Source: Ichthyophis bannanicus
Lineage: Eukaryota; Chordata; Amphibia; Gymnophiona; Ichthyophiidae
DNA: 64,000 nt
Assembly: GCA_033557465.1 (NCBI GenBank)
Contig: CM066047.1
Location: 2,108,001 to 2,172,000 of the forward strand
Direction: 5' to 3'
The translations under genes and the position numbers were made by a program. Below are positions 1 through 10,383 of this stretch, piece after piece (positions within the stretch are counted from its first letter, which is position 1; every line of letters begins with the position of its first letter). Below the pieces are notes generated by a model. It was not told the DNA's origin, made no database searches, and saw only the letters and a list, made by a program, of their open reading frames with translations.

Positions 1-1483
1 TTCCAAAGGAAGGAGTCAGCACTATGGGTTAAACTGGAAAGAGTGAATGGAACATCCATTTACATTGGTGTGATATACAGATCCCCCCTCACAGGCAGAA
101 AAACTGGACACAAATTCAATTGAAGACATTTGCAGTATTGCTATGAAAGGAGAAGTGCTACTTATGGGTGATCTCAATATGCTGGACATTGGCTGGCACA
201 TCTCTGCTATGGTGTCATCTGGAAGTAAGGAGATCCTGGACTCTCTACAGGAGGAATGATTCCAGCAACAGGTTACAGAACCCACATGTGAGGAGGCCTT
301 ATTGGACCTGCTGCTTACCAATGGGGAGAGTGGTTCTGATGTTATAGTGAGTTATCTCGCATCCATTGATCACCAGATAGTGTGGTTCAGTACAGTATAC
401 GTCCATTCAAAAGTGAGGGTCCTAGACTTTAGGAAAACTAACTTTGCTAAGATGGGACAATACCTCAAGGAGTCATCAGCAGGATGGGAATAGTTGGGGG
501 ATATATAAAAGGAGTGGGCAAAACTGAAAGGGGATATTTTAAGGAGAAAAAAACATTTTTGTTAGTAAAGTATATAAATGTAAAAGAAGTAAAAGGAGGC
601 CACTATGGTTCTCAAAAGAAGTATTTGAAAAGGAGTAGAAAAAGTGGATGGCCTTCATAAAATACAAGAGCTCACAGAAAGAGGGAAGACAAGCATCAAT
701 ATTTGGAAAAGCAAAGAAGTTAGGAAATAGTGTGAAGCAAAGATACAAAAAGAAGAAAAAATAGCCAATGCAGTAAAATGTGTGTGGGGGGGGGGGGGGG
801 GGGAGAGATTTTTCAGATATGTTGGTGAGAGGAAGAAGTGCAAGACTGGTATTATCAGACTCAAGGATGAAGGAGAGAAATATGTAGAAGGTGGCGAAAC
901 AGAATTGCTTAACAAATATTTTTGCTTTGTGTTCACAGATGAAGGGCCAGGAGCAAGCCCTCAGAAAACACCCACAAATGGGAACAGAAGTGAAGCATGA
1001 TTTTCAGAAGACACTATTTGCGAGTAGCTAGCTGAACTGAAAGTAGACAAACTGATGGGGCTGGATGGGATACATCTGAGAGTATTGAAGGAACTTGGGG
1101 AAGTTCTAGTGGCTCCACTGTCCGACCTTTTCAATGCTTCCTTAGAGTCAGGGAGTGGTCCCAGAGGGCTGCAGAAGGACGCATGTGGTCCCTTTACACA
1201 AAAGTGAAAGTAAGGATGATGTGGGAAATTACAGGTTAGTCTAACCTCCGTGGTGAGTAAATCAATGGGCATGCTGCTAAAACAGAGCATAGTGAGACTT
1301 CTGAAGTCCAATGGATTGCAGGATCCGAGGCAACATGCTTTTAGTAGAGACAGGTCTTGTCAAACAAATCCAATTTCTTTGACTGGGTGACCACAGAATT
1401 GGACCGGGGGAGAGCCCTAGATGTGGTTTATTTAGATTTCAGTAAAGACTTTGACACTGTTCCACACAGGCGACTAATAAATT
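1..1483 (+). mobile_element. CR1 LINE copy A, first segment (endonuclease end to mid reverse transcriptase), degraded
   Basis: This is an antique CR1 retrotransposon that enters the window already in its endonuclease domain. Frame fragments give the endonuclease end (LLTNGESGSD, then SIDHQIVWFS) and then the linker and reverse transcriptase (YLDFSKDFDTVPHRR near 1420-1470). Frameshifts and stops break every domain, and an 18-base poly-G run sits near 785. It stops inside the motif RRLIN at about 1483, where a Penelope element begins. The next expected CR1 codons reappear at 6508 and the 3' part at 18240, so I read these as one split element. Confidence 0.85.
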
Positions 1484-2159
1484 GACCCCCCCCAAAAAAA
1501 AAAAATCCTGAACCACTTAAAATAATAATTAAGAACTTCAAAATCAATTGAGCAGATATTATTCCAGCAGGAGAGCCAAGATACACAAGGCTACAAAGCC
1601 AGGAAGGCTCACAGTCTTCTCATCGATCCAATAAAATATCAATCAAAGAAACAAGGTCTCTGGTCAAGGTACCTGTAACTCAATACAATTTTTAGAAAAT
1701 TTCCAATTCCGTTTAACTTATCAAAAGTGAATAACATAAATAGTAAAAATGCACTAGTCAGCTAACAAAACAAACGCAAAAAGCACAAAATAGTCAAATA
1801 TCTGACATAATATTGCATTTTGACTTATTTGTGTCAGCATCAAGGATAGAAGTAGTATCCAAAAATCAAAAGTGTGAGTTCCATAGTTTTCAAAAAGGTC
1901 ACATCCCAAACATACTCTGGAAATGGCTGTAGGTAGTTAAAAGGTAGAGAGCATTCACCCGCTCAACTGATAAGAGAGAGCTGAGGATCACATGTAAAAT
2001 GAAGCCAATCGCTTAATTTAAAGGAAGGCAGCCCTGGCCAATCATAGTACAGCTCCTTAATGCTAGTAAAGCCATAGCTCAGCCAATCCAAACAAAAAGT
2101 CATCAGCTAATCGCTTGAGTGAAATGAACAATAATGTGAGATGCATTAAAAAACTAAAT

Positions 2160-2470
2160 GTCATCCAGTCAATAGAAAGGTTCTACCCCTGAGGCTGAAT
2201 AGAACGTAGTTCAAACATCCAAAAATGTTCTCTTTCATTAAGTCTAAGTTCAGAATTACCATCTGCCAACTAGTGAAAAGGCAGTCTAACACTCACTATC
2301 GGATGTCCGACACAGAATGTTTCAGCAGAGGCCAATGAGTTACAAGGGAGGCAGAGTCCACTTCATGCAGGATATGACTCGTGTGTTCCTTCAACCGTAA
2401 CCATATTCAGTGCTTAGTCTGACCCATATAAATCAGTCCACATGGGCAAAACATTATGGGTCCTATATTC
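2160..2470 (-). pseudogene. Penelope GIY-YIG endonuclease remnant
   Basis: On the minus strand the block CPCGLIYMGQTKH is followed, after a stop, by RLKEHTSHI, a THW segment and NEREHFWMFELRS. That spacing matches the GIY-YIG nuclease fused to the C-terminus of Penelope reverse transcriptases, which nicks the target. The Tyr (LIY), the second Tyr position (YMG) and the downstream Arg of RLKEH are recognisable. One in-frame stop follows TKH. The domain is separated from its linker by a roughly 400-bp insertion. Confidence 0.7.
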
Positions 2471-2875
2471 GAAAGGCATTTATATGGTTTATAGCACTGT
2501 AAACCATATAAATGCTGCTCAGTGGGATATTCAACGGCACTATCCCCGATCTTCTCCCTACACCCCCCTGATGCTAACCGCTTAGCATCGGGCATGTTGC
2601 AGGCATTCTGGGGAGAAGTTGGGGCAGTGACAATTGCTAACCGGGCAGTGGTGATATTTCATGCTGCCTAGTTAGCGACTGCGGCTAAAAGATAGGCATA
2701 GCAAAAGCTCGCCTTTAGCCACAGGTGCTAACCTGGGTAGCATGCAATATCTATTAACTATTGTGGCTGATAGGTTGTGCAGCAAACCCGGATTTTCAAT
2801 GCTGGGGCTGCATATGACTCTGGCATTTAATAACTGGGGTGAAGGGTCGCGCAGACAGCTATGCGCCGTACGGGC
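2471..2875. mobile_element. Unclassified insertion inside the Penelope element, starting with a hairpin
   Basis: Penelope homology stops at about 2470 and resumes at about 2880. The intervening segment starts with a perfect 16-bp stem and 8-base loop (2476-2515). It then carries several copies of motifs such as GCTAACCG and GATATTCAACGGC on both strands. This looks like a non-autonomous DNA transposon, but I could not fix its termini or a target duplication. Confidence 0.4.
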
Positions 2876-3294
2876 ACAAAGCCATCATAATTCAATATCA
2901 GGTCCCATGTAAATAACCCAAGTAGATGTATGATCTGAATAGTAAAGACTGTGATGACATACACCATCAGTGTGACTCCAAGATACACCAGTAATAGCAG
3001 ATACACACCAGGAGCAGTTACTGCAAGTAAAATAACCTGGTCGCGCAGCTGAACTTCAGGCAATGCAAATCTAGTGAGCAGTTCACCAATATCCTTTCCC
3101 TGCTTTTACGCAATCCACAGGAACTCATGAAAAGCTGCATGCAGTCCTAAAACTGACCAATGTTTCTTCAATATTTGGACAATCTGGCAAGACCCACTGG
3201 AGTATGGGAGTACAAAAACTAAGGTATCATCAGTCTCCAGTTGTTTATATTGTAGAAGCAAATCACGTTGGGCATATTTAGTCCTGATAAGCAT

Positions 3295-3777
3295 TTCTCA
3301 CAGAAGAGTGTGGGTTTCCTATCACAGCAAATCGATTAAACAGAAGTTGGGATTCAGCCCTAAGGGCAGCTTCAGAGGAACATATGTGTTTTGCTCTTAA
3401 AAATTGACTAGTGGGCAGGTTAGATTTTAGTGGATAAGGATGGAAACTCCTAAAATGAAAAAATTATTTCTGTCCACCTTTTTCCAAAAACTTCTGGTAG
3501 AAAATCTAGTGGATACCTTCTTGACTATAATATCAAGGAATTCTAAAGAGCTCAGATGGTAATTCATGACAAACGGTAGATTAGCAACTAAAGAGTTCAG
3601 CCAGTGATGGAAAGCACATAAATCATGTTCAGTACCTGTCCATAGAAAGAAGACATCTAAATATCTCCGCCACATACATATATGTTGAAAAAATTGAGAG
3701 GAAGAGCGATATCTTTCTTCAAATCGGGCAACATATAGAGAAGCACAAAAGTACTTCAAAAACCTCTGCTATTTGGT
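3295..3777 (-). pseudogene. Penelope reverse transcriptase, C-terminal half, inactivated
   Basis: The 110-codon open stretch at 3427-3759 contains YFCASLYVARFEERY, then WRRYLDVFFLWTG, then LEFLDIIV. These are the polymerase-core and FLDV blocks of Penelope enzymes. The catalytic pair, normally two aspartates before a hydrophobic residue, reads D-V here, so activity would be lost. The frame is interrupted before the LVFV...KKHW linker block at 3106-3294. The enzyme would prime reverse transcription on a nicked chromosomal target. The family call is firm; nothing suggests a functional copy. Confidence 0.75.
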
Positions 3778-4668
3778 TTAATTTTGGGAGTCCCCCCCTC
3801 CCCCACTCTCTTGTCCCTTCACTCTCCTCTTCGCCTATTCCTATCATTTCATCTCTTCGGTATTTGGGTGTCATCCTTGACTCTTCACTCACCTTTAAAG
3901 AACATATTTCCTCTGTTGTCCAGTGTTCCTTCTCCCTGAAACAACTCCGCACTGTCCATCCTTTCCTTTCCTTTCCCCTTCTTCCATGACCACCTTGCTC
4001 CTTTCCCTCGTTATATCCCCCCTTGACTATTGTAATGTTTCCCTAGCAGGTCTCCCTCAGTCTCAGCTCCTTCGTCTTCAACGTGTCCAAAATACTGCTG
4101 TTCGTATCCTAACCCATGCCTCCCGTTTTGACCATGTCACCCCCCTCCTCCTTCGTTTGCACTGGCTCCCTATTCCTGTCCGGATTCAGTACAAGCTCCT
4201 CATTTATGTTCACAGGTCAATCTACACAGGTACTCCCCTGTACCTTGCCGACCAGGTTCACCTTCACACCCCCCACCGTTCCCTCCAGTCCATTCATCTC
4301 AATTGAATGTCCCTTCCCTCCCCGTCCTAAGCCCACCTGGAATCTACCCGTTCATCCGCTTTCTATTTTCTTGGCCCAAGACTCTGGAACTCGCTCCCTC
4401 CTTCCCTCCGCCTAGAAATCTTCATTTAATACTTTCAAGATCAAACTAAAAACCCATCTCTTTTGCTCCGCTTTTGACCCTCTCCCTCCCCTCTCCTCCT
4501 CGCTGATGCCTAATTCTGTTTGCCGCCTCTTGGTTTTATCTTTCCTGTCCTACTTTAAATTTTTAATGGCGTTCCCTTTCCTTTCTTTGCAGCTTTTACA
4601 TTTTGTTTGTGAACTGCCCAGATTCTCCTGTTATGGGCGGTATATTAAGTTTTTAATAAACATAAACA
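3778..4668 (+). mobile_element. L2-type LINE, 3' end
   Basis: A plus-strand frame gives the reverse-transcriptase thumb and C-terminus of an L2 element: LGVILDSSL near 3865, then DYCNVSLAGLPQSQL, RVQNTAVRIL and LHWLPIPVRIQYK. It is followed by a short 3' UTR ending in GGGCGGTATATTAAG and an AATAAACATAAACATA tail at 4630-4668. The copy is 5'-truncated at the Penelope junction and has frameshifts after 4306. Confidence 0.8.
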
Positions 4669-4809
4669 TACTATATTGCTCTCTTGGATTGCTGCAGCCC
4701 AAATGCATGACCTTGAATTTTTTAACATTAATTCCCAGCTGCCAAATTCTGGACCATTCTTCAAGCTTAGCTAGATCCCTCCTCATGTTATCTACACCTT
4801 CCTAGGTGT
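4669..4809 (-). mobile_element. CR1 fragment Z, first part (antisense), interrupted by an LTR
   Basis: The sequence matches 35760-35910 of the better CR1 copy in this window almost base for base, on the same strand. It covers the reverse-transcriptase region after the FADD box. It stops at CCTAGGTGT and resumes at 6276 with GTGTCTATTC, so the 1466 bases between are an insertion. Confidence 0.85.
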
Positions 4810-6275
4810 TGTGATAAGGAAGCTTATCATAGCTCAGGAAGGAGCTATAGAAAAGGTGAAGTGACTCTGAACAAGCAACCTGTCAGTTCTGGTAGAAATA
4901 AGAAAACAGAATTTTGCCATAAAAGACTACCAGTCCCAGAATGCACCAGATTTCCAACAGCCATTAGAGGAGCTGAAGTGGGGAAACGTGTGTTCAATCA
5001 GGAGGGCTATGAGGTAATCCCTAAGCACTTATCTCAAAGGGCAGGGCCTGATTCAGCACAGCTGCGCTGTGTTAGGGAGGAGCACTCATCCAAGCAGAAT
5101 AAAAGTAGAGTTTATTCTACAGATGACCATCTTCATGATCACCTTGGATATCCAGAGAAGGATCATCAGTTTCATCTGAAGGATCATCAGAAGCAGAAGC
5201 CAAACCGGACGGACAGAGAGGGAAAGAGACCCTTTGGAAGAAGGAAGAGAAAAGCCTTTGAGAGGTCTAGAAGAGTCCAAAGCAGTACGTATACTGGGAG
5301 GCATTTCAAGGACCAGCATACACCATTGGACTGGGGAAAGCCAGAGGAATGGTGCTGCAGAGCTAGGAATCACCAGACGCTACCTGTGAGGGAGACGGCT
5401 GCATTTGGAAGGGACCCTAAGACCCGTGCCAGAAGGTATGTGAAGAGAGATCCAGTGTCCAGGGATCTGGATTGGAAGGCTGGACATAAGAACTGGACTA
5501 CATACTGGCCAGGCTATATAGAGAGGAACTCTAACAGCAATGGAAGCTCAGGTATGAACACTGATCTATGCCCTAGCTATAACCTTGAAAGACAGCAGGG
5601 AAACAAGTATTCTCCTGAAAGTGCTCCATTGAGAGATTCATCTATGCCAATCCATGATATTGAATCTATGCTTGTTGAAGATGGGGAAATGATTGCAGAT
5701 GAAGAATGTATTTATATGGATTGTTCTCTATCTAAACTCCGTTGGTAACTTTCTGTTATAAAGTACAGCAACCATCACAAAGAAATACAAATTTGTTCTT
5801 TAATCTACTCAGAAAAGCTCCTGAAGCAGGATTTGACCCACACAGTAGAAAGCAAGCCAGCTAAGGGGTTTCAGCTGGATAACTGCTAGCAATTAAGCCT
5901 TACCTAATTGCTTGTGAGCTAGGAGAGAATCACTTCTGAATCTATGTGGGAAGTAATCAGAAGTTAACCTGAAAAGAACAGTTTGTTTCTTGCTTTGTGG
6001 CTTTTCCTTTGTTGTTTTCCTGATTTTGACTTTGTTTTTCCAAGTTAACACTGAAAGCAAGTTACCTGATTTATGTGCTACCAAGCATATCTGTGTTGGG
6101 AGAAATAACCCCATAAATAAATATCTTATTGGCTTTACCCAAGAGCACAACTAAATTATTGTGAGCAGCTGTGTCTGGTGTGAATGAACTACATTGCCCA
6201 CAATACCTTGCAAATCATATAGATATATGCACTTGCCAAGACTGTGAAGATTCTTACCCAGGCAGCCGTCTGACA
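4810..6275 (+). mobile_element. Solo LTR (1466 bp) inserted in CR1, with 4-bp target duplication
   Basis: The insertion begins TGTGATAAGG and ends GTCTGACA, the TG...CA ends of an LTR. It is flanked by GTGT at 4806-4809 and 6276-6279, and the surrounding CR1 sequence is contiguous once it is removed. A polyadenylation signal, AATAAATAAA, lies near 6114. No primer-binding site, polypurine tract or second LTR is present, so this looks like a solo LTR left by recombination. The family (endogenous retrovirus or Gypsy-type) cannot be told from the LTR alone; the plus orientation is taken from the polyadenylation signal. It carries an unusually long open frame, listed separately. Confidence 0.7.
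4861..5748 (+). other. 295-codon open frame inside the solo LTR, function unknown
   Basis: I do not recognise this protein. The frame is stop-free for 295 codons, but codon 1 is GTG and the first in-frame ATG lies roughly 230 codons in, so it would need splicing or a non-ATG start to be made whole. The predicted chain is very basic and hydrophilic: His/Asp/Lys-rich around residues 85-125, Arg/Lys-rich around 120-140, and acidic near the end. There is no signal peptide or membrane segment. It lies in the 5' two thirds of the LTR. It may be chance, an LTR-borne accessory frame, or a remnant of captured sequence; coding status is unproven. Confidence 0.3.
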
Positions 6276-6375
6276 GTGTCTATTCTATTGCAGATTTTGG
6301 TATCATCTGCAAAGAGGCAAAACTTACCTGACAGCCCTTCCGCTATATCACTAACAAAAATGTTAAAATGTTGAC
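6276..6375 (-). mobile_element. CR1 fragment Z, second part (antisense)
   Basis: It continues the CR1 of 4669-4809 after the LTR. It encodes, on the minus strand, the region around the polymerase FADD box (LFADDTKICN-like) and the preceding IFVSDIAEG block. It ends at about 6375. The next 130 bases (6376-6507) match nothing I recognise. Confidence 0.8.
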
Positions 6376-6507
6376 TTGAAGCACTATCCAACAGCTTTAC
6401 CAATCTGTCCTTGTAAAATCAGAGTAGGATCTGATGACAATGAACAGTAATACTTGGCATCAGATAACTGACAAAGTGCCTCAGTTTCATATGTCCCTTG
6501 ATGTATT

Positions 6508-7416
6508 GAACCCCCTAGGGATGGACCCTAGAGTGTCTAACTGGGTTAGAAATTGGTTAAGTGGGAGGCAACAAAGGGTACAGGTAAATGGAGCTCCCTC
6601 TGAGGAGAAGGATGTTACCAGTGTTGTGCCCCAGGGATCTGTCCTTGGTTTGATTCATTTTTATTAGTGATATTGAGGAAGGACTGCTGGCTAAGGTTTG
6701 TTCATTTGCAGATGATACCAAAATCTACAATAGAGTAGACACCCAGGAAGGAGTAGATAATATGAGGAGGGATCTAGCAAAACTTGAAGAATGTTTGAGA
6801 ATATGGTAGCTGAGATTTGATGCTAAAAAATGCAGGGTCATGCATTTGGGTTACAAAAATCCAAGGGAACAGTACAGTATAGGGGATGAATACTTCTGTC
6901 CACAAAAGAAGAGTGGGACCTGAGTGTGATTGTTTCTGATGATCTTAAGGTACTTAAACAGGTAGAAAAGGCAATGGCAAATGCCAGAAAGATGCTTGGA
7001 TGTATAGGGAGAGGAATGGCGATCAGGAAAGAGGAGGTGATAGTGCCTCTGTATATGGTGAAACCTCATTTGGAGTGTTGTGTGCAATTCTGGAGACCAC
7101 ACCTTCAAAAATGATATAAACAGGATGGAATCGATGCAGAAGTTGGCTACCAAAATGGTCAATGGGCCGCATCATAAGACAGACTTAAAAATCTCAATAC
7201 ATATACTTTGGAGGAAAGGAGGGAGAGGGGGAGGTATGATAGAGACATTTAAATACCTCTGTAGCATAAATGCACTGGAGTAGAGTTCTTTCAATTGAAA
7301 GAAAGCCCTGCATTGAGGGGGCATGGGATGAAGTTGAAAGGGGATAGACTCGGGAGTAATTTACGGAAAGAGTGGTAGATACATGGAATAGTCTCCCAGT
7401 GGAGGTAGTAGAGATA
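6508..7416 (+). mobile_element. CR1 LINE copy A, second segment (reverse transcriptase to near the 3' end)
   Basis: It starts at the CR1 codons for LGMDP-V, exactly what should follow the break at 1483. It runs through VPQGSVLG, the FADD region (near 6705), KCRVMHLG, the KSLVRPHLEYC-like block and the C-terminal region. It breaks at GGTAGTAGAGATA, position 7416, where DIRS element A begins. The remaining 3' sequence (AAGGACTGTATCGGAATTC) is found at 18240. Multiple stops are present. Confidence 0.85.
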
Positions 7417-7675
7417 GTGGCGTTACTTACCTGTAACAGGTGATCTCTGGGAACCACAGGAATCAGTCTTCACATATGGGTATTGTCAGCACTGGCGGAG
7501 CCTGTAAGGGACCCCCCCCCCTCCAACGTTCAATTGGAAAGCTTTTGGGAGCAATCCAATGCGCCTGCGCATCTGCCTTCCCACCTTCCCAAGTCCTCTC
7601 CTCAGTTGAGTTTGTAGCTGAGAGATAACAGAAAAAGACAATACCCTACAACTCCTAGGGAGGAGGGTGAGTTGT

Positions 7676-7757
7676 GAAGACTTATTCCTGCTCTTCCCGG
7701 AGATCACCTGTTACAGGTGAGTAACAATGCTGTCTCCAGGAACAAGCAGGAATGCGA
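7676..7757. repeat. Internal complementary region of DIRS A
   Basis: The first part is the reverse complement of the left terminus (TTCCCGGAGATCACCTGTTAC against the sequence at 7417-7453). The second part (TCTCCAGGAACAAGCAGGAAT) is the reverse complement of the right terminus near 18218-18239. In DIRS elements this region bridges the two ends when the circular intermediate is built. Confidence 0.7.
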
Positions 7758-9105
7758 CTAATAAACAAACTGAGCAACCTAGGGATGGACCCTAAAGTTA
7801 CTGCTTGGGTTAGAAATTGGTTGAGTGGGAGGCGACAGAATACAGCTAAATGGAGCTTACTCTGAGGAGAAGGAAATTACCAGTGGTGTGCCCCAGGGAT
7901 CTGTCCTTGGTCCGTTTCTTTTTAACATCTTTGTTAGTGATATAGCGGAAGAGCTGTCAGATAAGGTTTGCCACTTTGCGGATGATATCAAAATCTGCAA
8001 TAGAGTAGACACCCAGGAAGGTGTAGATAACATGAGGAGGGATCTAGCTAAGCTTGAAGAATGGTCTAGAATTTGGCAACTGGGAATTAATGTTAAAAAA
8101 TGTAAGGTCATGCATTTGGGCTGCAGCAGTCCAATGGAGCAATATAGTATAGGGGTTGAAGTACTTTTATCCACTAAAGAAGAGCGGGACCTAGGTGTGG
8201 TTGTGTCTGATGATCTTAAAGTAGCTAAACAGGTAGAAAAGGTGATGGCAAAAGCTAGAAGGATGCTTGGGTGCATACGGAGAGGAATGGCTAGCAGAAA
8301 AAAGGAGGTGATAATGCCTCTGTATAAGTCTTTGGTTTAACCTCATTTGAAGTATGGTGTGCTATTCTGGAGACCGCACCTTCAAAAGGATATAAACAGG
8401 ATGGAGTCAGTACAGAGGGTGGCTACTAAAATGGTTAGTGATCTTCATTATAAAACATATGAGGACAGACTTAAGGATCTTAATATATACACCTTAGAGG
8501 AAAGGCGGGATAGAGGTGATATGGTTGAGATGTTTAAATACCTCTGTGGCATAAATGTTCAGGGTGAGAGCCTCTTTCAATTGAAAGCAAGTTCTGCTAC
8601 AAGGGGACATGGGATGAGAGTGAAGGGAGATAGATTCAGGAGTGATATGCTGAAATATTTCTTTACGGAAAGAGTGGTGGATCTGTGGAATAGTCTCCCA
8701 ATGGAGGTAGAGATGAGGACAGTAACTGAATTCAAAAACGCATGGGACCAACACAGAGGATCTCTAAAGGTAAAAAGTGGACTGTTGTAGTTGTTGATAT
8801 GGAAGGACAGACTAGATAGGCCATGTGGTCTTTTTCTGTCTTTATCTTTATCTTTATTAAAACACTTGATAGACCGCCCAGGCCGGAGCATCAGGGCGGA
8901 GTACAATCATAAAAATGACAGCCGCTGGAAAAGAAGAGAGAAAGGAACGCCAAAAATAACAGGACAGAGACAGTAAAAAGAGAAAGAGGACAGCGAGAGC
9001 GCAAGAAGGGCAAAAGGGAAATGAGGGGAGGAGGGCGGAAGAACATGGGAAAAATTAAGGGGGATGGGAGGTGCGACTGTCATCATTTTTCTATGTTACT
9101 GTGTT
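7758..9105 (+). mobile_element. CR1 LINE copy B, 5'-truncated, nested in DIRS A
   Basis: This copy starts at the CR1 codons for RLINKLSNLGMDPK and runs to the 3' terminus (GGCCATGTGGTCTTTTTCTGTC, then TTTTTCTATGTTACTG near 9090). Two long frames survive. 7825-8340 carries VPQGSVLGPFLFNIF, the FADD catalytic box and KCKVMHLG; 8347-8790 carries the C-terminal region. A single in-frame stop (TAA at 8338) separates them. It is younger than copy A. DIRS sequence resumes at CATATGAGACTC (about 9106). Its 3' end is split by a short insertion at 8841-9080. Confidence 0.85.
8841..9080 (-). mobile_element. 5'-truncated LINE/SINE tail with AAAGAT repeats
   Basis: It interrupts the CR1 3' end. On the minus strand it ends in CGGTCTATCAAGTG, TTTTAATAAAGATAAAG, an L2-like 3' terminus with a short tandem tail. 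A five-base duplication, CTGTC, is seen at both sides. No coding sequence is present. Confidence 0.55.
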
Positions 9106-9267
9106 TCACATATGAGACTCACTAGCTCCGAGGTATCAGACTGGAGTTGGAAGCAATGGTATCCCAGAGGCTAAAGGATAGAGTCAAGAAGGTGTGGATA
9201 CAAAGTGGCCCCATTGGACCTGATTACATTTGGCAAGACCATCACCAGGGAAGTCTGGTTCCAGGAG

Positions 9268-10375
9268 CACTGTTCCCGCTAAGCTGTGCGCGTGCACACA
9301 CTTCTCCGAGCAAGCGCACATAACTTACAACAGAGCGCACAAAGAGGACAAGCAGATGGGGCTGTGGGAGGGGCGGAAGTGCCCGATCTTTCTGCTGCTG
9401 GCGTGCCCGGCCTCCCAAACCAGAGCACTACGTGGCCAGGGAGCTTCAGCCCAATCGGGGCTGTGGGAGGGGCGGAAGTGCCCGATCTTGCCATCGCCAT
9501 CGTGCCCGGCCTCCCCAAACCAAGCACCGCATGGCGAGGGAGCTCCAGCCCAATCAGGGCTGTGGGAGGGGTGGAGGAGGTCTGTCTATTTAGGAACCCC
9601 CCTCACCCTAAGAAAGCTTCACGGTGCACATCAGTGAGTATATATGTATTTATTATTTTTATCTCTCCTAATAGTTTATTTATCACTCCTTAACAAAAGG
9701 TGTTCTGTTTGTTCACCCACTGCCCTGCGTTTTCTGTAGTAGTTACATTTAATATTTGATGATTTGTTTTTTTACCTGTCCACTATGTGGTTTTATTGTT
9801 TGTTTTATGGTTCTTTTAATGGGTGTTGATCAATACATGTTTTAATTTATGAGCCTTTATTATTATTATTTTAATTAATCTCCTCCAGCCTTTTAGATTT
9901 ATTAATTATTTTAAAAACCAAAATAAGGAATCGCTTAAAGTTAGAACATTTGGAAATGCTGATGCCTGTTAAGAGTCATCTTCAAGATGGCGGATCAGTA
10001 GACCTTGATAAAATTTATTCAGACTGGGTAAATTTGAAAGATCGAAGAGAAAACTTTTGAGAATGAACTCTTCTTCCATACATAAATTATTTACATGAAA
10101 TAACAATGACTTTCAATAAAAATTAACTGAAATAATACCGCATTTGTGATTGTAATTACTAGAAATTTACCGCTTCATTTAGTAATCATCTATTTTCATT
10201 TAATTTGATTAAAATCAATGTGGTGTACATACTGTATTCTGACGTGTAGTCAAATTTTAAAGTATATAACTCCGAGTGTCGTTATGTGGCGCACAAAAAA
10301 TTTAACCTTTTTTCAAAAGCTGCACAGCTGATATTTTATGCGCACACAGCCTACAGAAAATTAGAGGGAACATTG
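9268..10375. mobile_element. Non-autonomous hAT-like DNA transposon (1108 bp)
   Basis: The ends are CACTGTTCCCGCTAAGC on the left and, in reverse complement, CAATGTTCCCTCTAATTTT on the right. They are flanked by near-identical 8-bp sites, TCCAGGAG (9260-9267) and GCCAGGAG (10376-10383). Eight-base duplications and CAxTG-type ends suit hAT elements. The left third is GC-rich with a tandem repeat and the right half is A/T-rich. No transposase frame is present, so movement would need an autonomous relative. Confidence 0.75.
9358..9570 (+). repeat. 98-bp tandem repeat, about two units, inside the hAT-like element
   Basis: The phrase GGGCTGTGGGAGGGGCGGA starts near 9358 and 9457, and with one change near 9556. 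Each unit continues with GTGCCCGATCTT and a CCCGGCCTCCC block. The spacing is about 98 bp. Stop-free frames over this stretch (for example 9230-9637) reflect repeat composition and are not listed as genes. Confidence 0.8.
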
Positions 10376-10383
10376 GCCAGGAG

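Larger units (their letters stand above)
1484..3777 (-). mobile_element. Penelope-like retroelement, antisense, degraded
   Basis: Read on the minus strand it shows the standard Penelope order. There is a reverse-transcriptase C-terminal half (about 3777-3300), a linker ending in a cysteine motif like GYFTCSNCSWC (about 3060-2990), and then a GIY-YIG endonuclease (CPCGLIYMGQTKH near 2407-2470, then RLKEHTSHI and NEREHFWMFELRS towards 2170). The low-coordinate end (1484-2170) is A/T-rich 3' UTR-like sequence beginning with a C/A homopolymer stretch. The copy is dead: the polymerase YIDD-like motif reads YLDV, and stops and an insertion break the frame. Confidence 0.75.

Noticed and set aside
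2827..3063. Hydrophobic 78-codon frame that looked like a membrane protein exon (minus strand)
   Set aside because: In another frame the same DNA reads GYFTCSNCSWCVSAI, the cysteine linker of the Penelope element, in the right place between polymerase and GIY-YIG. The hydrophobic frame is its shadow.
9230..9693. Two overlapping 135-codon repeat-rich frames
   Set aside because: Both run over the 98-bp tandem repeat of the hAT-like element and change frame with it; composition, not coding, explains them.
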